DNA of 64,000 nucleotides from Pseudopedobacter sp965218985 (GCA_965218985.1 CBDCMP010000006.1:434001-498000); one strand, 5' to 3'; numbered from the stretch's first letter, positions 1 through 9,287 are shown. A program made the numbers and translations. The notes: a model not told the origin generated them from the sequence alone.

Positions 1-1
1 C

Positions 2-1627
2 TTGGATCACCACTGGGAAATATTCTCAGAAATGATCGGGAAAGCCGCCTATTGGATGCAATACAGGGGAAAGAAAACCATTCTTGGTGGCATGAGCCCT
101 GTGGACCCTAACTGGTTACAGATGATGTATGACAGAAAGCTGATGAACTATATAGATGCGGTTGGAATTCATCATTTCCCATTCGTATTTAATGATCACT
201 GGTATGGATGGCAACATTTGATAGCCCAGGTTCAGGAAGTGGTGAGGAGAAATGCAGGTGAACAAAAAATCTGGATCACAGAGACAGGTTTCTCTACCTG
301 GCAACATGATGAACGCAAGCAACTGGAGGTTTACCAGGAAGCGGTGACTGCCCATGTGGAACGTGTTTACTGGTATGGGTTACAGGATCTGGATCAGCGT
401 TTCCCCACCGTGGATGGTTTTCACACCGATGAAAGGGAATATGCTTTTGGCTTACTTAAAGCCAATGGGACAGAAAAACTGCTGTATCGCCTATTGAAGG
501 AAAAAACAAAGAGTTCACTCGATGCAGATTTGTGGATGACGGAGATCCCTGAACTGGAGGCAGAAAAATACGTGCTGGTGTTTGGCGGAGCCGGCTTTAT
601 CGGAACTAATTTAGTTAGCGAACTTTTGGCGTATGGTGAACAGGTATTGGTGGTGGATAACCTGTCACGCCCCGGCGTCGAGAAAAATATCCGTTGGCTA
701 AGACAAACCTATCCGCAAAAGCTGAAGGTCATTGTTGCAGATATCAGAAATCAATTCGCGGTACAAAAAGTGGTGGCGGCTGCCTCTTTTGTTTTTCATT
801 TCGCAGCCCAGGTGGCAGTTACCACGAGTTGTATGGAACCTGCGGAGGATTTTGACATCAATGCCCGTGGCACGCTGAACATTTTAGAAGCGATCAGGAA
901 CTCCAAACATCGTCCGCCTTTGCTGTTCACCTCCACCAATAAGGTTTATGGAGGTTTAGAGGATATTCAGATAGATTTGGTTAAGGACAGGTATGTACCT
1001 TTGGATGAAAAAATCAGGTCAGCCGGAATCAGCGAAAAGCGCCCCTTGGATTTTCACAGCCCCTATGGTTGCTCAAAAGGAATAGCGGACAGCTATATCC
1101 ATGATTATGTGAGAACCTACGGGTTAAAAGCGGTGGTATTCAGGATGAGCTGTATCTATGGCCCTCATCAGTGCGGCAATGAAGACCAGGGTTGGGTGGC
1201 TCATTTTCTGCTACAGGCGCTGCAGAACAAACCAATTACCATCTATGGAGATGGCAAACAAGTGAGGGATATTTTGTATGCTGATGACTTGATCCGGGCG
1301 ATGCTGATCGTTAAGGAGCACATCAACGACTTAAGCGGAGAAATTTTCAACATGGGTGGCGGTACGGAGAACACCATCAGTTTGCTGCAGTTGCTCCATG
1401 ATATAGAAACGATACATGGAGAGCATATCAACCTGAAATATGGCGAATGGCGTCCCGGAGACCAGCGATACTATGTCTCCGACACTTCTTCTTTTCAACG
1501 GGCAACCAACTGGAAGCCACAGTATGATACCAAAGAAGGAATCCAGAAACTATATAGCTGGCTGCTCAGGACCGTAGATCCCGTATCAGAAAAACGGTTA
1601 GATCCTTTAGAGCTGATAGATAAATGA
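2..1627 (+). CDS. Glycosidase-like / NAD-dependent sugar epimerase fusion (5' partial)
   Basis: The gene enters from the left edge, so its true start is outside the window. Residues 1-170 look like the C-terminal half of a TIM-barrel glycoside hydrolase; the segment WITETGFSTW has the setting of a catalytic glutamate at a strand end. From about residue 190 an extended SDR begins: the Rossmann motif GGAGFIG, then a Ser/Thr-rich STNKVYGG segment and YGCSK (YxxxK catalytic pair), ending with sugar-epimerase features (GDGKQVRDILYADD). The second half resembles nucleotide-sugar epimerases/dehydratases such as CDP-paratose 2-epimerase. Joining a glycosidase to an epimerase is unusual. It heads a plus-strand cluster of glycosyltransferases, so a role in making or editing a surface glycan is inferred. 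The family of the hydrolase half is not certain. Confidence 0.8.
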   Translation: MDHHWEIFSEMIGKAAYWMQYRGKKTILGGMSPVDPNWLQMMYDRKLMNYIDAVGIHHFPFVFNDHWYGWQHLIAQVQEVVRRNAGEQKIWITETGFSTWQHDERKQLEVYQEAVTAHVERVYWYGLQDLDQRFPTVDGFHTDEREYAFGLLKANGTEKLLYRLLKEKTKSSLDADLWMTEIPELEAEKYVLVFGGAGFIGTNLVSELLAYGEQVLVVDNLSRPGVEKNIRWLRQTYPQKLKVIVADIRNQFAVQKVVAAASFVFHFAAQVAVTTSCMEPAEDFDINARGTLNILEAIRNSKHRPPLLFTSTNKVYGGLEDIQIDLVKDRYVPLDEKIRSAGISEKRPLDFHSPYGCSKGIADSYIHDYVRTYGLKAVVFRMSCIYGPHQCGNEDQGWVAHFLLQALQNKPITIYGDGKQVRDILYADDLIRAMLIVKEHINDLSGEIFNMGGGTENTISLLQLLHDIETIHGEHINLKYGEWRPGDQRYYVSDTSSFQRATNWKPQYDTKEGIQKLYSWLLRTVDPVSEKRLDPLELIDK

Positions 1628-1696
1628 AACCATCAGCATACCGCTCAAAACACGAATGAACTTAGCGTTGAGCACCGATAAAAAATAAAAACAAGC

Positions 1697-1800
1697 GAAA
1701 CCATCATGGGCGCCATTTACGAAATAAATAAGCCCATGATTGCTTCATAGCCATTAAAAAACAACCTGCGAAGCCTGTCTGCTGACAAGGCAGGCATGCC
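1697..1800. repeat. Intergenic palindromic repeat, copy 1
   Basis: The 211-bp gap before the dehydrogenase holds a perfect inverted repeat, ATCATGGGC at about 1703-1711 pairing with GCCCATGAT at 1733-1741, and a 23-bp near-palindrome at 1773-1795. The latter is almost the reverse complement of one at 6139-6161. Both copies are preceded by GAAACCATCATG and flanked by TTCATA(G/A)CCATTAAAAAA. It may be a chromosomal palindromic repeat or a transcript-processing hairpin; function unknown. Confidence 0.6.
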
Positions 1801-1838
1801 ATTAAAAAAATAAAATAATAACGAATAATTAGATACGG

Positions 1839-2819
1839 ATGAAAAATCATACATCAAGAGGTGATTATATTGCAGCCGTCATCACCAAGCCAGGTAAAGT
1901 GGCTTTACAGACATTTCCGATGCAAAATACTGGAAATCAGGAGGTTTTGGTTAAAGTGACGGGCTGTGGTCTATGCGCCTCCAGCTTACCGGTATGGGAA
2001 GGAAGAGACTGGTTCAGCTATCCGCTGGCTCCAGGAGCTCCCGGTCACGAAGGATGGGGAGTGGTGGAGGAAATAGGGGAAGAGGTGCATGGCTTGTTGA
2101 AAGGCGATCTGGTGGCTTTTTTGGGTAGTGCTTCCTTCGCTCAATTCGCCATCCTCCCGGCGGCGGAGGTAATTAAACTTCCGGAAGAACTGGTTGACGT
2201 TCCTTTCCCTGCAGAACCTTTGGGTTGTGCCGTGAATATCTTCAGAAGAAGTGATATTCAGCCCGGTCAAACTGTTGGTATCATTGGCTGTGGTTTCCTG
2301 GGATTGCTGTTGGTCCAGTTATGTAAAACAGCGGGGGCCAGGGTGATCGCCCTCTCCAGACGCCCGTCCTCATTGGAAAAAGCTAAAGCCAATGGTGCGG
2401 ATGAGCTGATCGCACTTGAGGACCATCATCGCATCATTGAGGAGGTGAAGGAACTTACCCAGGGTTCCTTTTGCGACCGGGTGGTGGAGTGCACCGGCAT
2501 GGAATGGCCTTTAAACCTTGCTGCTGAACTTTGCAAAATCAGGGGTGTGCTCGTCATCGCAGGATACCATCAGGATGGGATGCGCCAGCTAAATGTGCAG
2601 CTTTGGAACTGGCGGGGACTGAATGTGGTGAATGCCCACGAAAGAGATCCATGGCGATATGTAGAAGGGATAGGTTTAGCTGCTGAATATTACCTGAAGG
2701 GAGTGATGGATCATGAAGAACTGCTGAGTCATGCATTCCCTTATACGCATTTACAGGAGGCTTTGAATCTACAGCAAGCCGCTCCTGATGGTTTCACCAA
2801 AGCCTATATCTATTTTTAA
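1839..2819 (+). CDS. Zinc-type alcohol dehydrogenase-like oxidoreductase
   Basis: A 326-aa medium-chain dehydrogenase/reductase. The N-terminal GroES-like domain has the catalytic-zinc-type Cys in GCGLCASS and the following GHEGWGVVEEIG segment. The nucleotide-binding domain begins around residue 147 with GIIGCGFLGLL, a GxGxxG-type Rossmann loop. The structural-zinc four-cysteine lobe of classical ADHs is not evident and the protein is slightly short for the family. It is followed after one base by a Gfo/Idh/MocA oxidoreductase, so the two redox enzymes are probably co-translated and act on a sugar or sugar acid feeding the nearby glycosyltransferases. Substrate unknown. Confidence 0.85.
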   Translation: MKNHTSRGDYIAAVITKPGKVALQTFPMQNTGNQEVLVKVTGCGLCASSLPVWEGRDWFSYPLAPGAPGHEGWGVVEEIGEEVHGLLKGDLVAFLGSASFAQFAILPAAEVIKLPEELVDVPFPAEPLGCAVNIFRRSDIQPGQTVGIIGCGFLGLLLVQLCKTAGARVIALSRRPSSLEKAKANGADELIALEDHHRIIEEVKELTQGSFCDRVVECTGMEWPLNLAAELCKIRGVLVIAGYHQDGMRQLNVQLWNWRGLNVVNAHERDPWRYVEGIGLAAEYYLKGVMDHEELLSHAFPYTHLQEALNLQQAAPDGFTKAYIYF

Positions 2820-2820
2820 T

Positions 2821-3831
2821 ATGGAAGAGCTCCTCCTAAAAGATCAGAAGAAAAGCCAGATCGGATTTCTGGGCGTGGGTTGGATAGGTTTTAACCGGAT
2901 GGAATCTGCTCTGGCGTCCGGGAAAATCAGGGTTGCAGGCATTGCGGATAAACTGACGGATCAGGTGGACCGGGCTTGTGAAAAATGTGAGGCAGACGTG
3001 GCACGGTGTGAAGAACTGGATGAGTTGATCGCCCTAGAGCCGGACGGCGTGGTAATTGCCACACCCAGTGCAATGCATGCTGCACAATCATTGGCCGCAC
3101 TGCGCAAGGGAATAGCTGTTTTTTGCCAGAAACCACTGGGTCGAAATGCCGCAGAGACCCGGAAGATAGTGGAAACAGCTAAGGCAAAGGATTTGTTGCT
3201 GGGCGTCGATTTCAGTTACAGGTATACCTGCTTCCGCTTGCTTCACCAGATCATTCAGCGTGGTGAGATAGGAAAAATTTATTCCATGGAGCTGTGTTTT
3301 CATAATGCTTATGGTCCTGATAAGGACTGGTTTTATCAGAAAGCATCTTCTGGTGGAGGTTGCATCATGGATTTAGGGGTCCATTTGATTGATCTGGCTA
3401 TCTGGTGCTTAAATGATGAAATCATGGTAAGCGAAGCCTCACTTTATGCCAATGGCCAACACATCCATTCAGATTTTGACGGAGTGGAGGATCATGCAAT
3501 GGTGACCTTAAACACTTCCTCGGGCTGTACCATTCAGTTGAATTGTTCATGGAATCTCCCGGCAGGCAAAGAAGCGGAGCTATTTTGTAATATCTACGGA
3601 ACAGATGGAGGCCTCTCCTTCAGAAACATCAATGGCTCGTTCTATGATTTTGAAGCTTTGCGATTCCGGGGTATACAAACCGAAAGGTTATTTGGAGGAG
3701 CAGATGATTGGGGAGGAAGAGCTATTGCAGAATGGTGTACCAGGCTTTCTGCAGGTGAAGGATTCAATTCCGAAGTGGAGCGGGTAGTTCAGGTGGCAGA
3801 ATTGATAGATGAAATTTATGAGAAAGCCTGA
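2821..3831 (+). CDS. Gfo/Idh/MocA family oxidoreductase
   Basis: A 336-aa NAD(P)-dependent sugar oxidoreductase. The Rossmann motif GFLGVGWIG lies near the N-terminus, ATPSAMHA follows the fourth strand, and FCQKPLG is the family's (E)KP motif with Gln in place of Glu. The GGGCIMDLGVHLIDLAIW segment carries the catalytic-region Asp/His typical of the family. The ATG at 2821 is chosen, one base after the dehydrogenase stop; an in-frame ATG at 2788 would force a 32-base overlap and add residues before the natural start. It overlaps the following GT4 gene by 23 bases, which fits one operon. Confidence 0.88.
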   Translation: MEELLLKDQKKSQIGFLGVGWIGFNRMESALASGKIRVAGIADKLTDQVDRACEKCEADVARCEELDELIALEPDGVVIATPSAMHAAQSLAALRKGIAVFCQKPLGRNAAETRKIVETAKAKDLLLGVDFSYRYTCFRLLHQIIQRGEIGKIYSMELCFHNAYGPDKDWFYQKASSGGGCIMDLGVHLIDLAIWCLNDEIMVSEASLYANGQHIHSDFDGVEDHAMVTLNTSSGCTIQLNCSWNLPAGKEAELFCNIYGTDGGLSFRNINGSFYDFEALRFRGIQTERLFGGADDWGGRAIAEWCTRLSAGEGFNSEVERVVQVAELIDEIYEKA

Positions 3832-4918
3832 ACATCAACATAGGATATTGATGACCACCGATGCAGTTGGCGGCGTTTGGTCTTATACGGTGGACTTGGC
3901 TTTCGGGCTTGCCAACCGTGGATGTGAAATTCATATCGCCACTATGGGGCCTCCACCCTCCGCAAAGCAAATGGCAAAGGTAAGCCATCCCGGGGTTTTC
4001 TTATATACCAGTGAACACCAATTGGAATGGATGGATGATCCCTGGGAGGATGTGGAGAAAGCGGGGGACTGGTTAATACAATTGCAGGAGGAGATCCAAC
4101 CTCATCTCATCCATCTAAATAACTATTGTCATGGAGATCTTGCCTGGCAGGTTCCGGTGGTGATGGTGGCTCATTCCTGTGTATTGTCCTGGTGGCAGTC
4201 TGTAAAGGGTTGTACGGCTCCTGAGGGCTATCAGACTTATTTCTCTAAAGTTCGGAACGGATTGAATGCCGCCGATATCCTCATTGCTCCAACCCGTCAC
4301 ATGTTACAGGAAATCTACAGAATCTACGATGTGGAGGTGCCGGGTGTGGTAATTCCAAATTCCTCTGATTATGAAACGGCTAACGAGGCTTCTGAGGCTT
4401 ATACCATCAGTATAGGCAGGCTTTGGGATGAGGCGAAGAACATCACTTTAGTGGATGAAGCTGCTGCTTACCTTAATTGGCCGGTGATTGCTGTAGGAGA
4501 CGCAAGGCATTCGCATCAGTCATTCAAGCATCTTTATCCCATTGGATGGTGTGACCAGGAGAAGTTGAAAAATTTGCTAGCTGCTGCTGCCATTTACGTG
4601 TCCCCGGCCAAATACGAGCCTTTTGGACTATCTATACTGGAAGCAGCCCTATCCGGATGTGCACTGGTGCTGGGCGATATTCAAAGCCTGCGGGAGAACT
4701 GGGACGGAGCTGCTTTATTCACGGACACCGATGACAGCATGTTATTGGCGAGTATCATTACCATGTTAGAGGAGGATCGGGAACTGCTGCTACACTATCA
4801 GCAAAAAGCAAGAAGAAGAGCCAAGCGGTTCAATTCCCTGAAGACAGTGGAGGCTTACCTTAAAAATTATCAGTATTTGATTGATCAGCATGAACCTTTA
4901 AAATCAACTTTGGCATGA
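3809..4918 (+). CDS. GT4-type glycosyltransferase
   Basis: A 369-aa GT-B fold glycosyltransferase. The N-terminal acceptor domain begins TTDAVGGVWSYTVDLAFGL, the usual glycine-rich GT4 opening. The C-terminal donor domain has KYEPFGLSILEAALSGCALV, the EX7E motif of GT4 retaining enzymes. The region after residue 190 (SIGRLWDEAKN) matches the donor-domain entry seen in sucrose- and glycogen-synthase-like enzymes. It overlaps the upstream oxidoreductase by 23 bases and the downstream gene by 4 (ATGA), so translation is probably coupled. Sugar donor and acceptor cannot be read from the sequence. An alternative start three codons downstream is possible. Confidence 0.88.
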   Translation: MKFMRKPEHQHRILMTTDAVGGVWSYTVDLAFGLANRGCEIHIATMGPPPSAKQMAKVSHPGVFLYTSEHQLEWMDDPWEDVEKAGDWLIQLQEEIQPHLIHLNNYCHGDLAWQVPVVMVAHSCVLSWWQSVKGCTAPEGYQTYFSKVRNGLNAADILIAPTRHMLQEIYRIYDVEVPGVVIPNSSDYETANEASEAYTISIGRLWDEAKNITLVDEAAAYLNWPVIAVGDARHSHQSFKHLYPIGWCDQEKLKNLLAAAAIYVSPAKYEPFGLSILEAALSGCALVLGDIQSLRENWDGAALFTDTDDSMLLASIITMLEEDRELLLHYQQKARRRAKRFNSLKTVEAYLKNYQYLIDQHEPLKSTLA

Positions 4919-6024
4919 AGACCGTTTTATTCTATCACTCTTTACTTTCGGACTGGAACCACGGTAACGCTCATTTTTTACGTGGAGTGGTCAAAGCATT
5001 ACAAATGGGAGGCCATGAAGTGGTGGTGATGGAACCTGAACACAACTGGAGCCTGGAGAACCTTTTGGCTGAAAGGGGAGAGCAGGCACTCCTGAATTTC
5101 AGCACACATTATCCAACCTTAAAATCAACTTTTTACGATACATCTCATCCAGAGTTGGAGCAGGTGTTGACCGATGCAGATCTGGTGATTGCTCATGAAT
5201 GGAATGAACCTTTCCTGATTGAGTGGCTGGGAAAGAGAAAAAAACAATTCAAATATAAGCTGCTTTTTCATGACACGCATCACCGGGCGGTGAGCGAGGA
5301 GGAGCAGATGAAAAAATATGACTTGACCAATTATGATGGCGTACTGGCTTTTGGAGAAGTTTTAAAAGAGATCTATCTGAAAAAGGGATGGGCGAAGCAT
5401 GTTTGGGTCTGGCATGAAGCTGCAGACACCACCCTATTTCATCCCATAGAGAAAGAGAAAGAAGGCGACCTGGTGTGGGTGGGTAACTGGGGTGATGAGG
5501 AAAGAACAGCTGAACTCCATGAATTTTTAATCAAGCCGGTAAAAGAACTTGGCTTAACAGCCAAAGTCTATGGGGTGAGGTATCCTGATGAAGCTTTGAA
5601 AAGCTTGAAAGAAGCCGGAATAAGTTATGGAGGCTATTTGCCATCTTATGAAGTGCCAGCGGTTTTCGCTGCCTACAAATTCACGGTTCATGTTCCCCGT
5701 AAATTCTATACCAAATCTCTGCCGGGCATTCCAACCATAAGACCGTTTGAGGCTCTGGCATGTGGGATCCCGCTGATCTCTGCACCCTGGAGTGATTCGG
5801 AAGGTTTATTCATGGATGGCGTGGATTACCTTAGCGTGGGGAACGGAGAGGAGATGAAGATGGCCATGAAACATCTTTTACATGATCCTGAAAGTGGCAA
5901 GGAATTGGCTGTTGCTGGTTTGAAAACCATTTGCAGCAGGCATACCTGCGAGCACCGCATCAATCAATTAATGGCTATCTACGAACAACTTTGTGGCATT
6001 CAAACTTATGAAACCATCATTTGA
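4915..6024 (+). CDS. CgeB-like glycosyltransferase, paralogue 1
   Basis: A 369-aa protein opening MKTVLFYHSLLSDWNHGNAHFLRGVVKAL and carrying late in the chain IRPFEALACGIPLISAPW, the donor-site Glu region of GT-B enzymes of the CgeB / Glyco_trans_1_2 type. It starts inside the stop of the preceding GT4 gene (ATGA overlap). Two further genes (6194 and 7288) share its design: a 'G-N-xx-H-A-T/H' opening, a WExxEPD-like strand, an EAxACG donor motif and a C-terminal CexRxxx(L/I) helix. Tandem paralogues suggest successive sugar additions along one glycan. No signal peptide; cytoplasmic action expected. Confidence 0.82.
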   Translation: MKTVLFYHSLLSDWNHGNAHFLRGVVKALQMGGHEVVVMEPEHNWSLENLLAERGEQALLNFSTHYPTLKSTFYDTSHPELEQVLTDADLVIAHEWNEPFLIEWLGKRKKQFKYKLLFHDTHHRAVSEEEQMKKYDLTNYDGVLAFGEVLKEIYLKKGWAKHVWVWHEAADTTLFHPIEKEKEGDLVWVGNWGDEERTAELHEFLIKPVKELGLTAKVYGVRYPDEALKSLKEAGISYGGYLPSYEVPAVFAAYKFTVHVPRKFYTKSLPGIPTIRPFEALACGIPLISAPWSDSEGLFMDGVDYLSVGNGEEMKMAMKHLLHDPESGKELAVAGLKTICSRHTCEHRINQLMAIYEQLCGIQTYETII

Positions 6025-6087
6025 AATACCTCATGAGCATGGAAGGATAAGCCGGGAGATATGGAATAGTTAAAAAATATAGTACAA

Positions 6088-6180
6088 ATGAAACCATCAT
6101 GCGCAGGCAGGCAAACAATAATGAATATGCTCATGATTGCCTGCCTTGTCGGCAGACAGGCTTCATAACCATTAAAAAAA
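6088..6180. repeat. Intergenic palindromic repeat, copy 2
   Basis: The gap between the first two CgeB-like genes repeats the pattern of the 1.7-kb gap: GAAACCATCATG, an inverted repeat (GGCAGGCAA pairing with TTGCCTGCC), a 23-bp near-palindrome at 6139-6161, then TTCATAACCATTAAAAAA directly before the next gene. The palindrome core is the reverse complement of copy 1 with one mismatch. Confidence 0.6.
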
Positions 6181-6193
6181 CAATTATTTACGA

Positions 6194-7297
6194 ATGAAAA
6201 ATTTAAAAATTGCCTTTTTTGGTTCAAGTCTGGTTTCTGCTTACTGGAATGGAGCGGCCACTTATTACCGGGGGATCATTAAAGCCTTGAATGCACGGGG
6301 GCACCAGATCACTTTCTTTGAACCAGACGCCTATAATCGGCAGGAACATCGAGATCTGCCTGAAGTGGATTGGGCGGAATCAGTGGTTTATCAACCTACT
6401 CTGGAAGGGCTGAAAAAGGTGCTGGATAGAGCTGCTGAATTTGACATACTCATTAAAACCAGCGGGATTGGGGTTCAGGATGATATCCTGGAAGAATATC
6501 TGCCAGACCTAAAACGGGAACATCAGATCTGCATTTTTTGGGATGTGGATGCACCTGCCACACTGGAGTCAGCCAAAGCTGATCCTGAATCGAATTTCGT
6601 CAGGAGGATGCAGAATTTTGATCTGGTGCTGACGTATGGTGGAGGAGAGAAAGTGCAAAGAACTTATCGTTCTTTGGGAGCTAAAAACTGCTTTCCCATC
6701 TATAATGCTGTTGACCCGGAGACACACTATCGGGTGAGGGCTGATCCACGTTTTGAGGCAGATATGGCCTTTATGGGTAACCGCCTCCCGGACAGGGAAA
6801 AAAGAGTGGAGGATTTCTTTCTTATCCCTGCGGCACTTTTAACTGAAAACTATTTTTTAATAGGAGGGAACGGATGGGAGCAGGATGAATTTCCGGCGAA
6901 CGTGACCAGCCTCGGACATGTTTACACCAAAGATCATAATGCATTGAATAGCACAGCAAAGGCGGTGCTGAACATCAGCAGGGCTGATATGGCAACATAC
7001 GGTTTCTCGCCAGCCACACGCATATTTGAAGCTGCGGCCGCAGGTGCCTGCATCATCACAGATGACTGGGAAGGAATCGAGCTGTTTTTTGAACCCTTTA
7101 AAGAGATACTCGTCGCTAAAGATGGGATGGATGTGAGCAGGATTTTGACTCATTTGAAACCTGAAGAAGCCAGAAGAATAGGAGCAGCTGCAAAAGAAAG
7201 GGTATTAAAGGAACACACCTATAAACACAGGGCTTTAGAGACAGAGCGGTTGCTCAAAGATTATTTTCCAACCAAAGTTAAAGCGCCATGGACATGA
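6194..7297 (+). CDS. CgeB-like glycosyltransferase, paralogue 2
   Basis: A 367-aa GT-B type protein beginning MKNLKIAFFGSSLVSAYWNGAATYYRGIIKAL, with a DVDAPATLESAKADP motif in the N-terminal domain and SPATRIFEAAAAGACIITDDWEGIE as the donor-site block. The conserved C-terminal stretch (KERVLKEHTYKHRALETERLL) is typical of CgeB-like glycosyltransferases. It follows the palindromic spacer and overlaps the next paralogue by 10 bases. The protein is closer to paralogue 3 than to paralogue 1 by eye: both have the DxDxPxTL and NxxRAxM segments. Confidence 0.85.
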   Translation: MKNLKIAFFGSSLVSAYWNGAATYYRGIIKALNARGHQITFFEPDAYNRQEHRDLPEVDWAESVVYQPTLEGLKKVLDRAAEFDILIKTSGIGVQDDILEEYLPDLKREHQICIFWDVDAPATLESAKADPESNFVRRMQNFDLVLTYGGGEKVQRTYRSLGAKNCFPIYNAVDPETHYRVRADPRFEADMAFMGNRLPDREKRVEDFFLIPAALLTENYFLIGGNGWEQDEFPANVTSLGHVYTKDHNALNSTAKAVLNISRADMATYGFSPATRIFEAAAAGACIITDDWEGIELFFEPFKEILVAKDGMDVSRILTHLKPEEARRIGAAAKERVLKEHTYKHRALETERLLKDYFPTKVKAPWT

Positions 7298-8385
7298 ACT
7301 CATTAAAAATAAGCTTCGTAGGTCTGTCTATCACTTCCTCATGGGGAAACGGACATGCCACCACTTTTCGTAGTTTAATCAAGGAATTGCACAAAATGGG
7401 ACATCAGGTTTCTTTTTTAGAAAGAGACGTTCCATGGTATGCAGAGAACCGGGATATGCCCGATCCTGAATTTTGCGAACTTCATCTTTACGAAAATGTT
7501 GATGATTTGAAGGAGAATTTCAATGGGCTGATTTCAGACGCTGATGTGGTGATACAGGGTTCCTACGTGCCGGATGGTGTGGCTGTGGCTGAGTGGTTGT
7601 TAGCCAATGCCAAAGGAGTAAAGGCTTTTTACGATATAGACACCCCCATCACCTTGCAGCTTTTGGAAGAGGGGGAATGCGAGTACCTTAAACCTTATTT
7701 GATTCCCATGTTTGACATTTACCTTTCTTTTACCGGAGGGCCCATCTTAAAACATTTGGAGCAGTTTTATGGCGCTGCATTGGCTAAACCTTTATATTGC
7801 TCTGTTGACCCGGAATTATACCATCCGGTTTCCTCACCAAAATATTTCGATCTAGGCTATTTGGGAACTTACAGTCAGGATCGTCAGCCCGCACTGGAGG
7901 AACTGCTGTTAAAACCAGCAAGAGCCTTATCCGAGTATTTTTTTTCGGTCACCGGACCGCTTTATCCAAAGGATATCAAATGGCCCCTGAATGTTAGCCG
8001 CACCCCTCATCTCCCTCCGCAGGATCATGTTGAATTTTATAATATGCAAAGATTTACTTTGAACATCACGCGTGCTGCAATGGTGAAATGGGGTTACGCT
8101 CCCAGTGTCAGGCTGTTTGAAGCGATGGCTTGCGGAACAGTGGTCATATCAGACTGCTGGGAGGGTTTAAATTCCTTTTTTCAGTTTGGGGAAGATATCC
8201 TGGTGGCTAACAGTTGTGAAGAGGTGTTGGGACATTTTGCCAGGATTGATGAGAAGGAAAGAAGGAGAATTGGAGAGAATGGCCGTCGAAAGATATTACA
8301 AGAGCACACTTCAGCCATCAGGGCTTTGCAACTTATCGGTTATGCAAATGGTTTTTTAAATAAAAACTCCAATATATATGTCTGA
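7288..8385 (+). CDS. CgeB-like glycosyltransferase, paralogue 3
   Basis: A 365-aa GT-B protein, MDMNSLKISFVGLSITSSWGNGHATTFRSLIKEL at the N-terminus, YDIDTPITLQLLEEGE in mid-chain, and SVRLFEAMACGTVVISDCWEGL as the donor-binding block. Length and motif spacing match paralogue 2. It overlaps both neighbours (10 bases upstream, 8 downstream), so it belongs to the same transcript. As an apparent inverting/retaining GT-B enzyme of unassigned donor, only 'glycosyltransferase' can be claimed. Confidence 0.85.
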   Translation: MDMNSLKISFVGLSITSSWGNGHATTFRSLIKELHKMGHQVSFLERDVPWYAENRDMPDPEFCELHLYENVDDLKENFNGLISDADVVIQGSYVPDGVAVAEWLLANAKGVKAFYDIDTPITLQLLEEGECEYLKPYLIPMFDIYLSFTGGPILKHLEQFYGAALAKPLYCSVDPELYHPVSSPKYFDLGYLGTYSQDRQPALEELLLKPARALSEYFFSVTGPLYPKDIKWPLNVSRTPHLPPQDHVEFYNMQRFTLNITRAAMVKWGYAPSVRLFEAMACGTVVISDCWEGLNSFFQFGEDILVANSCEEVLGHFARIDEKERRRIGENGRRKILQEHTSAIRALQLIGYANGFLNKNSNIYV

Positions 8386-9178
8386 AAAAAGAGAAAAGAT
8401 CATTGGACTTGGCCCCTGGTTCCACAATATCCATCTTCCGGATGGGGAACAAACAGCACCTGATCATTTTCTAGGTGATTTCCCCCACTATAAATGGGAA
8501 AGTTTAAGCGCTCATATCCCATTGGATTTAACGGGTGTCAACGTGTTGGACATAGGTTGCAATGCTGGTTTTTATAGCATCGAACTCGCTAAAAGAGGTG
8601 CGCAGGTTATGGCAATAGATTTGGACGAACATTATTTGAAGCAGGCAGAATGGGTGGCTCAGGAGTTTGACCTGCAGCGTAAGATCACTTTTAAGCACCT
8701 GCAGGTTTATGATCTGGCCAGGGTAGAGGAAAAATTTGATCTAGTATGGTTTATGGGCGTGTTCTATCATTTGCGGTATCCTTTGTTGGCTTTAGACATC
8801 CTCAGCGAAAAATGCAAGGATATGATCGTATTTCAAACACTCACGATTCCAGGAGAAACTGCTCATCAGCAGGTACATGATCTCCCCATCCATGACAGAG
8901 ATGAGTTTTCAAAGCCTTCCTGGCCAAAAATGGCTTTCATTGAACATCATTTCTCCGGCGATCCCACCAATTGGTGGCTTGCCAATGAAAGTGCGATGCA
9001 GGCGATGCTTAGAACGGCAGGTTTTGAAATCATCAGCCAGCCCCTGGAAGAAACCTTCATCGCTAAAAAGAGCAGGTCTGATTTCGCCGTTGCTGCATCC
9101 TGGAACCGAAGTGAATACCTCAGTGCCATCCAGCTAAACTGGAAAGACAAATCAGGGGATAAAACGAAAAGAAAATGA
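8378..9178 (+). CDS. SAM-dependent methyltransferase (glycosyltransferase-associated type)
   Basis: A 266-aa class I methyltransferase. Motif I is VLDIGCNAGFYSIELAKRGA and the acidic motif II is MAIDLDEHY. FDLVWFMGVFYHLRYPLLALD is the post-motif loop common in methyltransferases acting on sugars or natural products. From memory the opening IGLGPWFHNIHLPDGEQTAPDH resembles the family NCBI calls TIGR04290, which occurs beside glycosyltransferases; this has not been searched. It closes the plus-strand cluster and is followed by a strong terminator at 9288. Likely role: O-methylation of the glycan made by the upstream enzymes. Confidence 0.85.
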   Translation: MSEKREKIIGLGPWFHNIHLPDGEQTAPDHFLGDFPHYKWESLSAHIPLDLTGVNVLDIGCNAGFYSIELAKRGAQVMAIDLDEHYLKQAEWVAQEFDLQRKITFKHLQVYDLARVEEKFDLVWFMGVFYHLRYPLLALDILSEKCKDMIVFQTLTIPGETAHQQVHDLPIHDRDEFSKPSWPKMAFIEHHFSGDPTNWWLANESAMQAMLRTAGFEIISQPLEETFIAKKSRSDFAVAASWNRSEYLSAIQLNWKDKSGDKTKRK

Positions 9179-9287
9179 AGAATTTCCCGTGTTTTTTGCC
9201 TTAAAAAGCAGTATTTATGCGCTGGTTTGTTTATTAAAGTAATCGTTAATTGCATCATTCATATGACCCTCCTTCTCTAATCAGATC

